Of a DNA stretch of 64,000 nucleotides, positions 36,361 to 47,696 are shown in pieces. The notes beneath the pieces were generated by a model. It was given only the letters and a program-made list of their open reading frames with translations, had not been told where the DNA came from and did no database searches. The first letter of the stretch is position 1; each line of letters starts with the position of its first letter. Made by a program: the position numbers and the translations under genes. Origin of the DNA: Phialocephala subalpina (taxonomy: Eukaryota; Ascomycota; Leotiomycetes; Helotiales; Mollisiaceae); contig FJOG01000002.1 of the NCBI GenBank assembly GCA_900073065.1, forward strand, positions 2,016,243 to 2,080,242. The letters run 5' to 3'.

Positions 36361-38117
36361 TGATGAGGTGCATGTACATATGTTTGTATATACTCTCCAA
36401 TTTCGGGACGGCGTTCGAAGACGGACTGCTCTGCACATGATTGCGAGCCGGCGTTTGATAAGAAGTAATAGTTTTGCATCCTGGACTCTCATCTCGTACG
36501 GAGCGTCTCTCCGAATGAAAGTGAGGTGATTCGAGAACAAAGTAGTCCCAACTGCCGCGCATGTGACAAATGTCCGTCGTCCTGAACCAATGTATTGTCT
36601 ATGTCAGTCTGGGCTTCTTAAGATTCAGCACAATAGTGTCTCTATATATCGTTGTGTTGTCCGGTCCGCAAAATATGTATCTTGCATAGAGTGAATAGGT
36701 CAACTTCAATATCGAAGGCTCTCAAGGACATTCCCAGCTACCGGTAGATCAATCGAGATACTACTCGTCTATCTAGATCAAAATCGATGCTTGAGCAGCA
36801 TCCTGCCCGAACTCCTGCCCTTGCCGATAAGCCTCTACGTTGTCCCCACCTTCTTCTCCTGCCTAAATCATGTGAAGTACACGTGAAATGTATATCACTG
36901 CTCACAAAATCCCCACTTTCGAAAGGTCATTCAGCACCAACGATAGCAAAGTATTACGAATTCCTCGCAATCCTGATATAATAAAGGACGCCGATCAAGG
37001 AGAGACCACATTAACCATAAACCTGGATGGCCTCTCAACCACAGCGGAATCGGGCAAGGCGAACATCATCATCAATGCAGCCAATGATGATGTGATCCCC
37101 AGACTTCTGAGATGATGGGCATATGATGGGCATTTGTGGCCAGAACGTATTCGTCCAAAGAGGTCGTACGAGGAGCCCTGCGATTCTCTGCGGTGTCCGG
37201 CCGTGTGCAATCCATCACATGCTTTTCAGCGCTCTCGAGTCAATGAGCTGTACAGTCCTGGCCATCCGGGGGCCTCGCGTGCTTCGAATGGGCGCAGGTC
37301 TTGTTGGGGTGTTTTTTTGGTGTGGTAGCTTTTGTCGAGGGATTTGAGTCCGCCTCGCGATAAGGGTCCTAGACGTGCCTGAGGCACCAGTGCTTCACAC
37401 TAACTCAGACAATGAACACTGAAAGCAGCCAGCTCGAGCTTATATGCAACCTACCCAAGTGCTTCCGTACATTTGCCTGCCGTTCAATCCCGTCGAGAGT
37501 CATCTCGAAGCTGTACATTCACCGCCTCTCCATCTTCATCGGCTTCTCACTGCGAATTCGCTCCATTGTAGAGTGTGCCTCCGATATAAGCGCTTTGATC
37601 ACGAGGGTGTCCGGACAGGACTGCATGACTCTTGAGCATCTGAGCTTCCCCGTCACACGAAAATCGTCCCTACACGGTCCAAGCATCATCAATTTCTGGA
37701 AAGAGAAGAAACTCTTCCAACACCTTCGACATCAGCCATTCATTGACCAATACTTCTCACCGAATCGCCCTTTCAGCACCATGTTCTCTGCCTAAGCTGC
37801 TGCCCGTCCTAGGCCCCAGCTCCCCCTGCTGTCTATCTGATTGGGTTCACCGGAACGCCTTTGCAGGATTCACCACTGGCATAAACTTGTCAAAGAGTCG
37901 AAAAGAATACCCGAGTTTTCAAAAAGTGATTAGACTACGATGGATGCCCAAATCATGAGGTATCCCGGTCCTGCTTCCATCAACATCTAGCCCTACGACA
38001 GCTGCCGTGAATTCTTGTATACGGACGAACTTTTTGCACATCCCAGCACACCGTACAACGACCTTGCAACGACAGCTTGCTCATACCCGACGTCCCAGTC
38101 GAGGAAATCTCGACAAA
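36361..38117. other. intergenic region before ATG13
   Basis: About 1.75 kb between same-strand genes. Open frames at 36888-37115 and 37412-37795 show no motif. It presumably holds the ATG13 promoter and leader. No RNA gene recognised. Confidence 0.5.
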
Positions 38118-41113
38118 ATGCATCAACATCCTCGACCCTCACCGATGACTGCATCGCCAGCCTCATCACCTCGAACAAACCCTACCAGAACAAACAATCC
38201 AAGAGAAGAAGGCTTGAACTCGAGTTCAAGGCCAAGGATGGATACGCCTGGATACAGTGAGACTGATGAAGGTAGCGGGGATAGTGGAGTAATGCCTACT
38301 GGTCCAAGCAGAGACGCTGTCAAGAAAATGGACCAGATAATACAGGTTGGACACTGCAGACCTAAGTAACGGACGAGAAGAACTCTGCTAATCAATGTGA
38401 TAGAATTTCCATACAAAAGCGGCTGTCGTTGTCCTACAAACTCGAATGTCGCTACCTATCGTAATAAACAAAGACGGGACGAGGAAGGTCAACAAATGGG
38501 TACGTTCTTTCGATAGCGAATATATTCAATACAAGACTGACCTTTCCGCAGTTTCAAATAGAGACCGACGACACGAGCCTTTTCCGTCAAGAGTTGAGCT
38601 TGTGGAAAGGTGTAGGAGGCTACCATGAACGACCGCTACCTCTAATAATCGAAATATACATCGGCACATCGAACTTGACAAGTAGTCAAAGCTTGGTCGT
38701 TGTTGACGACTATGGCAAGCGGTGGGATGTACTAGATGCTTTGAACTCGAGTGGTTCCAATGATGGAGGAGGCACACGGCCACGAAAACGAAACAGCGAG
38801 GTGATTTTGGAGCGGTGGAAGTTCGAACTTAAAGATAATCCTGGAGAAAGGATATACGACTTTGGTTCCTCCCTGCCCACAGTGTATAAGATGTGCATTG
38901 TCTTCTTCCGGTCATTGTATACCACGACAAAACTCCTGCCAGCATGGAAATTCGCAAAGAGCGTAGGAAAAAGCAATTCAGGGAGCAACTCCCTTCGAGT
39001 CAGCTGTCGAATATTGACTGAAGATCCTCAACCTAGCCGATTCGATGCGCTTACTCATCGAATCATTGAAAATGGGGACACAGGCGAAGTTACATCGGAA
39101 TGTCCTCTCGGCACGACCGATACTCCCGTAGGACAACTCTCAGGCGTAGTCAAGTATCGCAATGATATTAATTTCCGTGTGGATGACTCGGAAGCCTTGC
39201 TCAGTTCACGTTTTATGGGCGCTGATGAGCACTTCTTCCAACCTTCGTTAGGAGTAAAAGACCGTCGTGGATCTTCGAAACCTGCTGAAGTTGGATCTTT
39301 ACCTGCACATCGACAACAATTTGAAGACCCTGAGCCTATTCAGGCCTACGGAAGTCTATCTACGTTTCATGGCGACGCCCCTCCAAGGGGGTCAAGCCCC
39401 ATATCAGCTCTCCGGGCTAACAAGACAATGGGATCGGACACAAGTTCTCCTCCTGTTGGATCTGTACCGAGGACAAGGCCAATGCAGGCCTCAAGGGCGT
39501 CATTGATTTCTATGGAAGGTATCACGATGGCGAGAAGACCATCAGTGTCGTTTCAGCCTTTTAAGGCAGGTTCATTGTCGTCATCCCCAGGACGTTCGAC
39601 ACCTATCCAGAACACTGGCGATATGCTTCCTCCTCCATCACCACAATCGCTTCCAAGGACATCTGGCATCAGTGCTTTGACACAAGCGCGGAATCGTTCA
39701 TCTCTCACAGCAGGTATGCCAGCAACATTGCGAGGTGGCCCTGTCGTACAAGATACTGCTGTGGCGTCAGTGTCAAGTTCACCAAAACCTACACCATTAA
39801 GTCGGTACAGCAGCAGCTTCGGACACAGACGCGGCAGATCATCCTTCGGTGGCGCAAGTAAGATACTCGATGATGATCAGAATAGTAGTGGGAAACAGAG
39901 CTTGTCCTCCTCTGTACAACCTGGCTCTGGAATACTTACCGAACAAGGAGCTGGCGCAAGTTCGGACTCGTTGCAGACTGATGACGATAATATCTCAGAG
40001 TTCTTGAAATTGCTTGACAGCAAGAAAACTTTACAGAGCTTTGAGCCTTCGGGTGAAGCATCTACAAAGCGGACGAGTGCGCAGCTGTCGAGATTCCAGT
40101 CAATGCGAGACTCGCATCAAGCTTTGACAGAGTCTATGTCTTCATCAACTATGTTACACCGCTCGTCAAGCTCCTCGAGTAGGCAGCTGTCAAGTGTACC
40201 ACCAATGGTTGCAGCCACTTCGATGTCTGCGTCATCTTCGCCAGGAAAGCCAGTATCACCACATACGCCGCATACACCAGCCATACCCTCACGACTTAGT
40301 GCGAACTCGATAGCAGAATACTCGGAACCTCGGCGATTGAGTTACAGAAGCAGGGCTGCTACTGATGTTCAGTTAGAAGATGTTGCAGATGATGACCAGA
40401 CCAGCGAGCTTGGTACAAATGCGATTGACATTCCGACATCGCCGAGACCTTACTATCCGCATGCCAGAAGGTCGAGCTCTGTCGCCCAACGAAGTAGGGC
40501 TATCGCAGTGGAGGAAGACTTGGGAGATCTACCATTCGGCGTTCACAGGAGTATCAGTCTTGGAGCCGATGATCGAGAGCCACCCAGTCTGAGCGCTCTA
40601 CTTGGACTTGGTCAAGCAGCCGACAACCCAACATCGCCAACGTCAGAATCACCCTCACGCATCCTGCAACCAGCACCTGATATCTCGGAGTCCACGGCCA
40701 TGACTCGTGAAGAAGCTCATGAGAACGAGTCCGCTCAAGCACCTCGAGGCCACTCAGCTGGATCCATGAATTCTCCATACCGTCCAAGACTAGGTCGAAG
40801 TGGAGGACGAGGTACAACGCCACCAACAGGATCGTATTCCAGTCTGCTTGAACGAGCTAGTGGCAGTGGCACCAGTGAAAGGGAGAGGGGAGGCAGATAT
40901 AGCTTTACCCGGACAGCTGGAGCATACGAAGCTGACGATGAGCCATTACTTTTCCAGATGAGTGAGATTGGACGAGATAGCTCCCGAAAGAGTTTGGAGG
41001 AAAACAGAGGAGGAGGACATATTGGGCCGAGTGATCGAGGTTACGACACTCACCGAGGAGGAGATTCCGGCTCTAGCAGCAGGAGGGGTAGTAGAAGAGG
41101 GTGGGCAATGTGA
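38118..41113 (+). CDS. ATG13: autophagy protein Atg13
   Basis: Regulatory subunit of the Atg1 kinase complex that starts autophagosome formation at the phagophore assembly site, under TORC1 control. 961 residues; exons 38118-38345, 38404-38499, 38552-41113; introns of 58 and 52 bases. The N-terminal HORMA domain (about 70-310) is recognised from NFHTKAAVVVLQTRM, KVNKWFQIETDD, RPLPLIIEIYI and the stretch VYKMCIVFFRSLYTTTKLLPAW, the Atg13 hallmark. The remainder is a Ser/Pro/Arg-rich disordered tail of 650 residues with many potential phosphorylation sites, as expected for a TOR target; it should contain the Atg1- and Atg17-binding segments, which I cannot place exactly. The first intron donor (gttgga) is weak but the join is in frame and conserved sequence continues across it. 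Confidence 0.95.
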
Positions 41114-42027
41114 ACAGCGGAGAGAACTTCGCTGATTATTGCTCATAATGAGGCGGCAAAGATTTCATTCCTGCGAGTAGGTCCCAAGCGGATCACCGAG
41201 GAAATTTTATTGAGCGAGTTACAATTCACCATTGATGCATTATACGCCATTTACGACCACAACAGTACCATGCTTCAGCAGCGCAGCACAGACCTGGCAT
41301 CGCATCGTCGAATCGAGATCGGGTTTATGGAGTCTGGATTGGGCTGGACATGAATTTTACGTTTCCTGCAAGAATAGGAGGTGCTTTGTTCTGTTTATTG
41401 GCGCAAGATGCATTTTGGTAGGGAGCACAGTTTTATCAAATTGACTTGAACTGAAACAGGCTGGTTGGATGGGATAGGATTTGATACCTTGGAGTTCTAA
41501 GAAGTGTGGATAGGCGAACCAGTTTATTGAGATAAATGTGATGAATGTATATGGCAAATACTACAGGATGGGTTCTTTCTGCTGTGAGTTCTTGTGAATG
41601 GATGTCTAGATGTTTGTCCAAGACGGAGCGCAATGTCAACAACCAGATGGTATTGACTGTGCTGCTGTTGCTCAAGGAATGAAATCGACATTCAGTTTCA
41701 GTGCTGCCTTGATGTCGTTTCAAAGAGATAATTCGACTCCTGATTCTCACCAATCGGATAACCTTCCTAGCTGTGCATGCCGAGGTGCAGGACGAGGACC
41801 CGAGAAACGGAGAGCTAGCTTCCCCGCATAACCGGGGAAGTCCGAGTCGAATAACTTCCACTCTTACAATCGATGATCTCTACTCATTATTTGCGTCATT
41901 TTAAATCATTCTACCACTTTCAAACCCTCAATTCAATTTGAGTATTTGCGAATTTGAGGACTTACTGCGTAATTGCAATATACTCCTCCCTTGATTCCGC
42001 TGCCTTACAATCCCACTCCTGCCCAAG
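41114..42027. other. intergenic region
   Basis: About 910 bases containing the ATG13 3' region and the promoter of the transhydrogenase gene. No gene seen. Confidence 0.55.
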
Positions 42028-43681
42028 ATGGTTTCCGCAGTACGAATTGCCCCTACGGTATGTTACCTCAATGTATGCTTCATAGACTCTGCTAATATTG
42101 ATTTAGAGGGCAATACGAGCCATGAACCTCCTCCGCACAGTCCAATACACCCACCCTCCTTCCTGCCCCTGCCACGGAAACCCCTCCCACCATCACCACC
42201 ACCAACCCTCCACCGGTCTCCTCGCACACGCTAAACGCAACCTCCAACGAAATTATGCCACTCCAGTCGATATATCGAGACAAAAGGAATATGCGTTTGA
42301 GATGGCAGCGAGTAGTATTAGATTTGGACATGGGGTGACGAAAGAGGTGGGTATGGATTTTAAGAATATGGGTGCGAAGAGAGTATGTGTTGTTACGGAT
42401 AGTACGGTGAGGCATTTGGATGCTATGAAGCAGGTTATTGAAGGGTTGACGAGGGAGGGGGTGGAGTTTACCATTTATGATGGGTGTAGAGTTGAGCCCA
42501 AGGACTCGTCGTAAGTAAAGTCCTTTCTGTATTCTAGGGCATATGGTATTGACATGTTGGTAGGATAAAACACGCAATTGAATTTGCGAAGCCTTACCAA
42601 CCAGATGCCTTCCTGGCTGTTGGTGGTGGATCAGTCATTGACACTGCGAAGCTCATGAATTTGTATACCTGCTATCCTAATGCCGAGTTTCTAGACTTCG
42701 TCAATGCTCCTCTTGGAAAGGGACTTCCTATCGACAAGCCCTTGAAGCCGCTCATCGCCGTCCCAACAACAGCAGGTACCGGCTCTGAGACGACAGGTAC
42801 TGCGATCTTCGATTTGGTATCAAAGCGGGCAAAGACTGGTATTGCACACCGAAACTTGAAGCCTACACTGGGAATATGCGATCCTTTGAATACGCGCACG
42901 ATGCCTTCAGCTGTGCATGCTAGCTCTGGGCTGGACGTGTTGTGCCATAGCTTGGAAAGCTGGACTGCTATTCCTTACTTTGAGCGGATACCTCGGCCTA
43001 CGAACCCAATCAATAGACCAGCTTACCAGGGCGCCAATCCTATTAGTGATATTTTCTCTTTGCAAGCATTGAGAAGTACGGTTCAATATTTACCACGAGC
43101 TGTCAAGGATCCAGAAGATCATGAGGCTCAGAGTCAAATGTTGCTTGCTGCTACACTTGCTGGTGTTGGATTTGGCAACGCTGGTGTTCACCTATGTCAT
43201 GGTAAGTAAAGCAACCATTTTATTCAATAAAGGAAACTAAGGGTATTCGATAGGAATGTCATATCCAATTTCAGGGCAGAACCCAGGGTACAAGCACTCA
43301 GGCTACGAAGTCGACACTCCTATCATCCCCCACGGCGTCTCAGTCGCAGTCTCCGCTCCCGCCGTGTTCCGCTTCACTGGACCCTCGAATCCAGAACGCC
43401 ATCTAGCAGCAGCCGAAGCATTCGGTGTTGACATCTCGAACGTCAAGCGCGAAAGCGCAGGCGAAGTTCTTGGCGAAGCATTATCGAAATTCCTCGCAGA
43501 TCTAGGAGACCAGCCTAAAGGTCTTAAGGATCTAGGATTCAAGAAAGAGCATCTCGATGATCTCGTTGAAGGTACGATTCCTCAGCGGAGAGTTCTCATG
43601 CTTGCGCCTGGCCTAGCGGAAGAGGTGAACGAGGAGAGGGAGCAACTAAAGGCTCTCTTCGAGGATGCGATGACCCATTGA
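42028..43681 (+). CDS. hydroxyacid-oxoacid transhydrogenase, mitochondrial (ADHFE1-like)
   Basis: Iron-containing alcohol dehydrogenase family enzyme of 499 residues that couples oxidation of gamma-hydroxybutyrate-type hydroxyacids to reduction of 2-oxoglutarate, giving D-2-hydroxyglutarate, by homology to ADHFE1. Exons: 42028-42057, 42107-42510, 42564-43201, 43254-43681; introns 49-53 bases. The first 10-codon exon joins to RAIRAMNLLRTVQY, a basic amphipathic mitochondrial targeting peptide, and a His-rich stretch (SHHHHH) follows. The cofactor loop GGGSVIDTAK, the segment PTTAGTGSETTGTAIF, and metal-ligand regions LDVLCHSLES and PHGVSVAVSAPAVF are all present. Length and order match the family. 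Nothing is truncated. Confidence 0.95.
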
Positions 43682-44068
43682 GCATATTCTTCAATGTCCC
43701 AGCAAATCTGGAGCAATCAAAAGTCAAGCTTTGGAATAGTTTTGGTTGGAAGGGTCGGACTCGGTGAAATAGGGGGTTAAGCGAGAAATTGTACATATTC
43801 ACTTTGGCCCCAAAAATGCAGCACAGCATCACCTTCAAACTTCCAATTCACTCGAATTCCGTGCAAACGATGCAAATGTCTGCTGAACTTTATTTTGACC
43901 TCTTGCTTCACATTTCATTCCATTTCGCGACCGCAAAAATACGGCGCAACGCATTCACCACCACCACCCCTTTTTCGCAACACAACATTTCACAATAGCG
44001 ACACAGTAGCAAACCCAGCGCTTCACAATACACACAATACCGACACCAGAATCTCTGTAATTGAAAGA
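43682..44068. other. intergenic region
   Basis: About 390 bases. Open frames run through this region but have no motif and overlap the 5' side of the next small gene. Confidence 0.45.
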
Positions 44069-44546
44069 ATGGCATCTCTGCAAGCACTCCCTTTACCATT
44101 CTCCATCAAGAATACAATAGCTAACGACCCTCCCCTACCAGCGCATCAACTCATCCCTCCTCCCAATTGGGTAGCAGCTCAAACTCTTCCCGCCCCTCCA
44201 CCCCACCCAAGATTCTCGTCCCCGTCACACCACCTACCACACCACCTAAGCTAGTCGCATCTGCCGCTGGCGGCAAGCGCAAGAGAGAGGAAGACGACAT
44301 CGACGGAGAGGAGGAAGTTTGCGCTGCTGTTCCTGAGACACCAACTGCTACTGCCCCCAAGGAATCCCACGAGGATACAGAGATGGAGAGTTTTCCTGAT
44401 CTTGGTACGTTCCACCACCGTCCCACTCCTCCCTATTGATTGTTATAGCTCGGTTTGGTATTGGAAGGAGAATCACTGACCTTGGAATAGACGACGAATA
44501 TGCTATGATGCTGCTTTGGGAGATGGAGATGGGAATGGAGTTTTGA
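44069..44546 (+). CDS. small hypothetical protein, three-exon model
   Basis: Tentative 116-residue product from exons 44069-44170, 44212-44404 and 44491-44546. It begins MASLQALPLPFSIKN, continues as a Pro/Thr-rich segment (ILVPVTPPTTPPKLV), a basic patch GGKRKREEDDIDGEEE, and ends in an acidic/Met-rich helix (YAMMLLWEMEMGMEF). The first intron would be only 41 bases, at the lower limit for this genome, but without it the frames do not connect. The final intron (86 bases, gtacgt...atag) is conventional. I recognise no family. A sequencing frameshift instead of the first intron is an alternative. Confidence 0.45.
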
Positions 44547-44865
44547 GCGGAGTGGAGAGGAAAGGAGTAGATGGAGGGGGAAAAGTAGAGTAATGGAATA
44601 ACGGAAACACCAGGGAGGGAGATTTGAAGGTACTAAGGAACAAGGGACATTGTAATTGAGGTCAATGGTATTCTGCGGAAGCATTGCAAGTCGAATATGA
44701 TACATGAAGCCACACAAACCCATTGTCTGTCCCCAGAACACGCGCTTTCCCGGCCTAAATTATCAAATCCACGCTTTGCTAGAGTTCATCATCTAGGAAA
44801 CCTATCCTCAGTATGCAGTACTTTGCCTGGGGGATGTTAGACATCGTTCTTTTTGATTAGATGGT
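44547..44865. other. intergenic region between convergent genes
   Basis: About 320 bases of shared 3' sequence; nothing recognisable. Confidence 0.5.
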
Positions 44866-47054
44866 CTATACTGGCCTGTAGAAATCCTGTGGGGCTCCGG
44901 GAGGCGCAGAAGCCACATTTTCTGCTGATCCAGGCCTTTGATATGGCTTGTACTGGCCTTGGCTGGGTAGTGTTTGTCTAGCGTCTTGCGGAACAGTAGG
45001 ATAGGTTGGGCCTGAAGGTGGACCTGGTGGTGCTACACCCGGGGGAGGCGGAGGTTGTTGCTGTGGAGCTGCATTGTATGCTTGGTATGACTGTTGGGCT
45101 GGGGGCGGTTGGCTAGTTGCGGCTCCGCTGGCTGAATAGGGGTCGTCCTGGGAATAGAGAGAGGCGCTGTACTGGGATTCGCGGCGATTACCTATTGGAG
45201 AGTTGTAGATGGAAGTAGCGAGTTCTTGGGGATTATCGTATGTGGATTGTGGCCGGTGGCCAGTCTGGGCCTGAGGAGGAGGGTATTGATTAGGAGGAGG
45301 AGAACTGGTTTGTAGTGGAGCAGGCATCTGGTTGGAGGGTATCCGAGGTGTAGGATCTCGGGGAGGGTATTGTTGCTGCCCTGGAGGGCCTTGAGGAGGT
45401 CCTTGAGGCTGCTGTTGCTGTGCCAAAACGTAGAACGGCGCAGCGCCGGCCCGCTGTGGGGGCGGAGAAGTTGGCTGTTGTGGATAAGGTTGTTCTGGTA
45501 TTGTATGTTAGTTTTGAAGGCTAGTGGCAGCGATCTTACTAACCTTGCTGCGGATTTGGGGTGTAATATCTACCAGTATCTTGCTGAGGTGGAGCGGCTT
45601 GTGGAGGGTAGCCCTGAATAGATTGTTAGAGTCGTCCGTCTGTTATTTCAGATGGAAGTGGTTCTACTCACTCCTCCATAGCCCGGACGTCCGCCATATT
45701 GATAAGCGGGTTGATGTGTCATCGAAGCATCGAGGAGATTCTCATAGTCACGGCAAGACTTGATGAATCTCTCATTAAGCTGTGTGAAATCATCTAGGCC
45801 AAATCAGCAAGGCACTATCACGTGCAAATGACTTGAACATACCTTTCCTCTGCGAGTATTTACCAATCAACTCAATGAGCTTCGGGCGAATTGCTAGAGT
45901 AGAGTGATAGAGTTTCTATTATCCCCGTCAGCATTGATACGGCCAAAGGAGAGCTTGAGCATACGGTGATCTCCTCATTGTCTCGGACATTCAGGTCGGA
46001 TGTTGAGGTGCTCAGTAATGTAAGGAGCTTCTCAACATTCTTGATCTCAGCAAACACCTCCGCCTCCATCTGGGCCTCTCGCTGTAATTCTTCGGGTGTG
46101 GGGTCTGCGAGCTTCTCAACATAATTCAATGGGAAGATACCAGTCTGCCCCCTCAGCAGCCCCTTCCACCAATCCTTATATACAGACTCCAACACAGCAA
46201 TTATATCGCCTTTCCGGAAGGTCAGCTCGTCTGGATCCGTCGCATGGAAGTCGAAAAGCGCCCTCACTCTCGAAACCGTAGCTGCTGTGGTACCCGACGG
46301 CATGGGCTGTTGCACAGGTGCCGCCTGAGCCTGGGAAGGTCCAGAAGAGCTAGGAGCATTCGACGCAGCCGCTTGTGGTTTGGGAGTCTTATCCTGAATC
46401 GACAACTTCAATGCCATCTGCAACTCTTCCTCTTCCTTCTGGCGATCCAAATCTGTAAGACGACTCTTCTGCGGGGCTGACGGGGGGTGGAGGTTCGGGT
46501 TCTGAGTCTTGAGCTTGTAGTACTGGTCCTTCATGATACCCAGATCCGGGTCCTTGAACATCTCTGCCCATTCTTGCATACGCTCTAATATCTTCGCCTT
46601 GACTTGTTGGTGTGTGTTTCGGTCGTTGGCTAATCGCAGGAGTGCATCCGTGAAGGCTCTCGAAGCAAGTTCTCGGTGCATTTTGGGACCACAGTTCTGA
46701 CTGAGTGCATTGGCAAGCTGAACAAACCATTAGACATACTCAAACAGGCAAACACATAGCAGGGCGACGGACCTCTAAAGTGTATAACTGCACATTGGCA
46801 TTTCGATGCGCCAGCCTCTTGATCATGCTTGCCACGGCATCCTTGGCTCCGCTGTCCTCGCCGGTCACCTTGTCGCACACATCCATAATATACTCCCAGT
46901 TCTCCGAGGTAAGATTCTCGTCGGTCGCCTTGGCTATAGGAAATCAGTGTCAGACCTACAGGTAGCGGTTCAAGCTCACAGAGCTTCATCAGCTGGGTAC
47001 TGATTGTAACTTACCGACGACATCGTCAAAGGCGTTCTGCTGAGCGCGAAACAT
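44866..47054 (-). CDS. HSE1: ESCRT-0 subunit Hse1
   Basis: Endosomal sorting protein that with Vps27 binds ubiquitinated cargo on early endosomes. 615 residues, seven exons: 47054-47015, 46933-46773, 46717-45965, 45915-45843, 45793-45672, 45613-45544, 45494-44866; introns 49-81 bases. Domains: N-terminal VHS (about 1-145; NAFDDVVAKATDENLTSENW); ubiquitin-interacting motif at 162-177 (EEEELQMALKLSIQDK); SH3 at about 217-275 (ALFDFHATDPDELTFRKGDI and WWKGLLRGQTGIFPLNYV); a GAT-like helical region; and a Pro/Gln/Tyr-rich C-terminus of about 200 residues. This order matches Hse1 in other fungi. Total exon length is a multiple of three and motifs cross each junction. A Met within the last exon is not the true start. 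Confidence 0.96.
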
Positions 47055-47696
47055 TCTTGCCTAGGTATTGTAGCAAAAAAATATTACTGTCACCTGTGGC
47101 TTTGGATTCGGAGGGAGAGGATGAGAAATCGTGGTAGTGGGCGAGGTTGTAGAATGGTTTGAAGTGACGAGCTCCCCGCGACGCCGCGACGGACGCTAGA
47201 GCTGACCTTTAAGGTTATGCCTAAAATCACAATCGCATTGCGTACCACCACGCCAAGGATTCAGCCCTCAGCCACTCAAGTCGCCTCCTCAAGGCTACAA
47301 TTCCGTAAGCTCTTTTAACATAGATGACGAGATTCACGGCCATTGAAGTCACAAACAAGTGCGAGAGATTATGATCTTGATTTACGATATCAAGTAAGCT
47401 GTTGGGGCCTCCATTCCAACCTCCCCTCAGCGAGTTCCAGATCTATTTGTACAACATGGATATGCCATGTCTCCAGCCGCAACAGATGACAACATAAGAG
47501 TCCCAATTAGAGAGACAATGATCCATGCAAAACATGGCCAAACCACCTGACGCTATGCTCCCAACGACAATGTACCTCCAGATAAGCCTGGACCAGAACC
47601 TGCAATATTCGGATCCATCCTGACTTTGGCAACGCCTCGAAACTCCATCGTAAATGCATCAAAACAAGAAGGGAAGGCGTGTCTGCTAAAGTACAA
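47055..47696. other. intergenic region
   Basis: About 640 bases containing the HSE1 promoter and the ZDS1-like 3' region. The open frame continuing from the ZDS1-like last exon on the other frame is a shadow. Nothing else seen. Confidence 0.55.

Noticed and set aside
37412..37795. Plus-strand open frame of 127 codons before ATG13
   Set aside because: No motif and no supporting context; probably chance.
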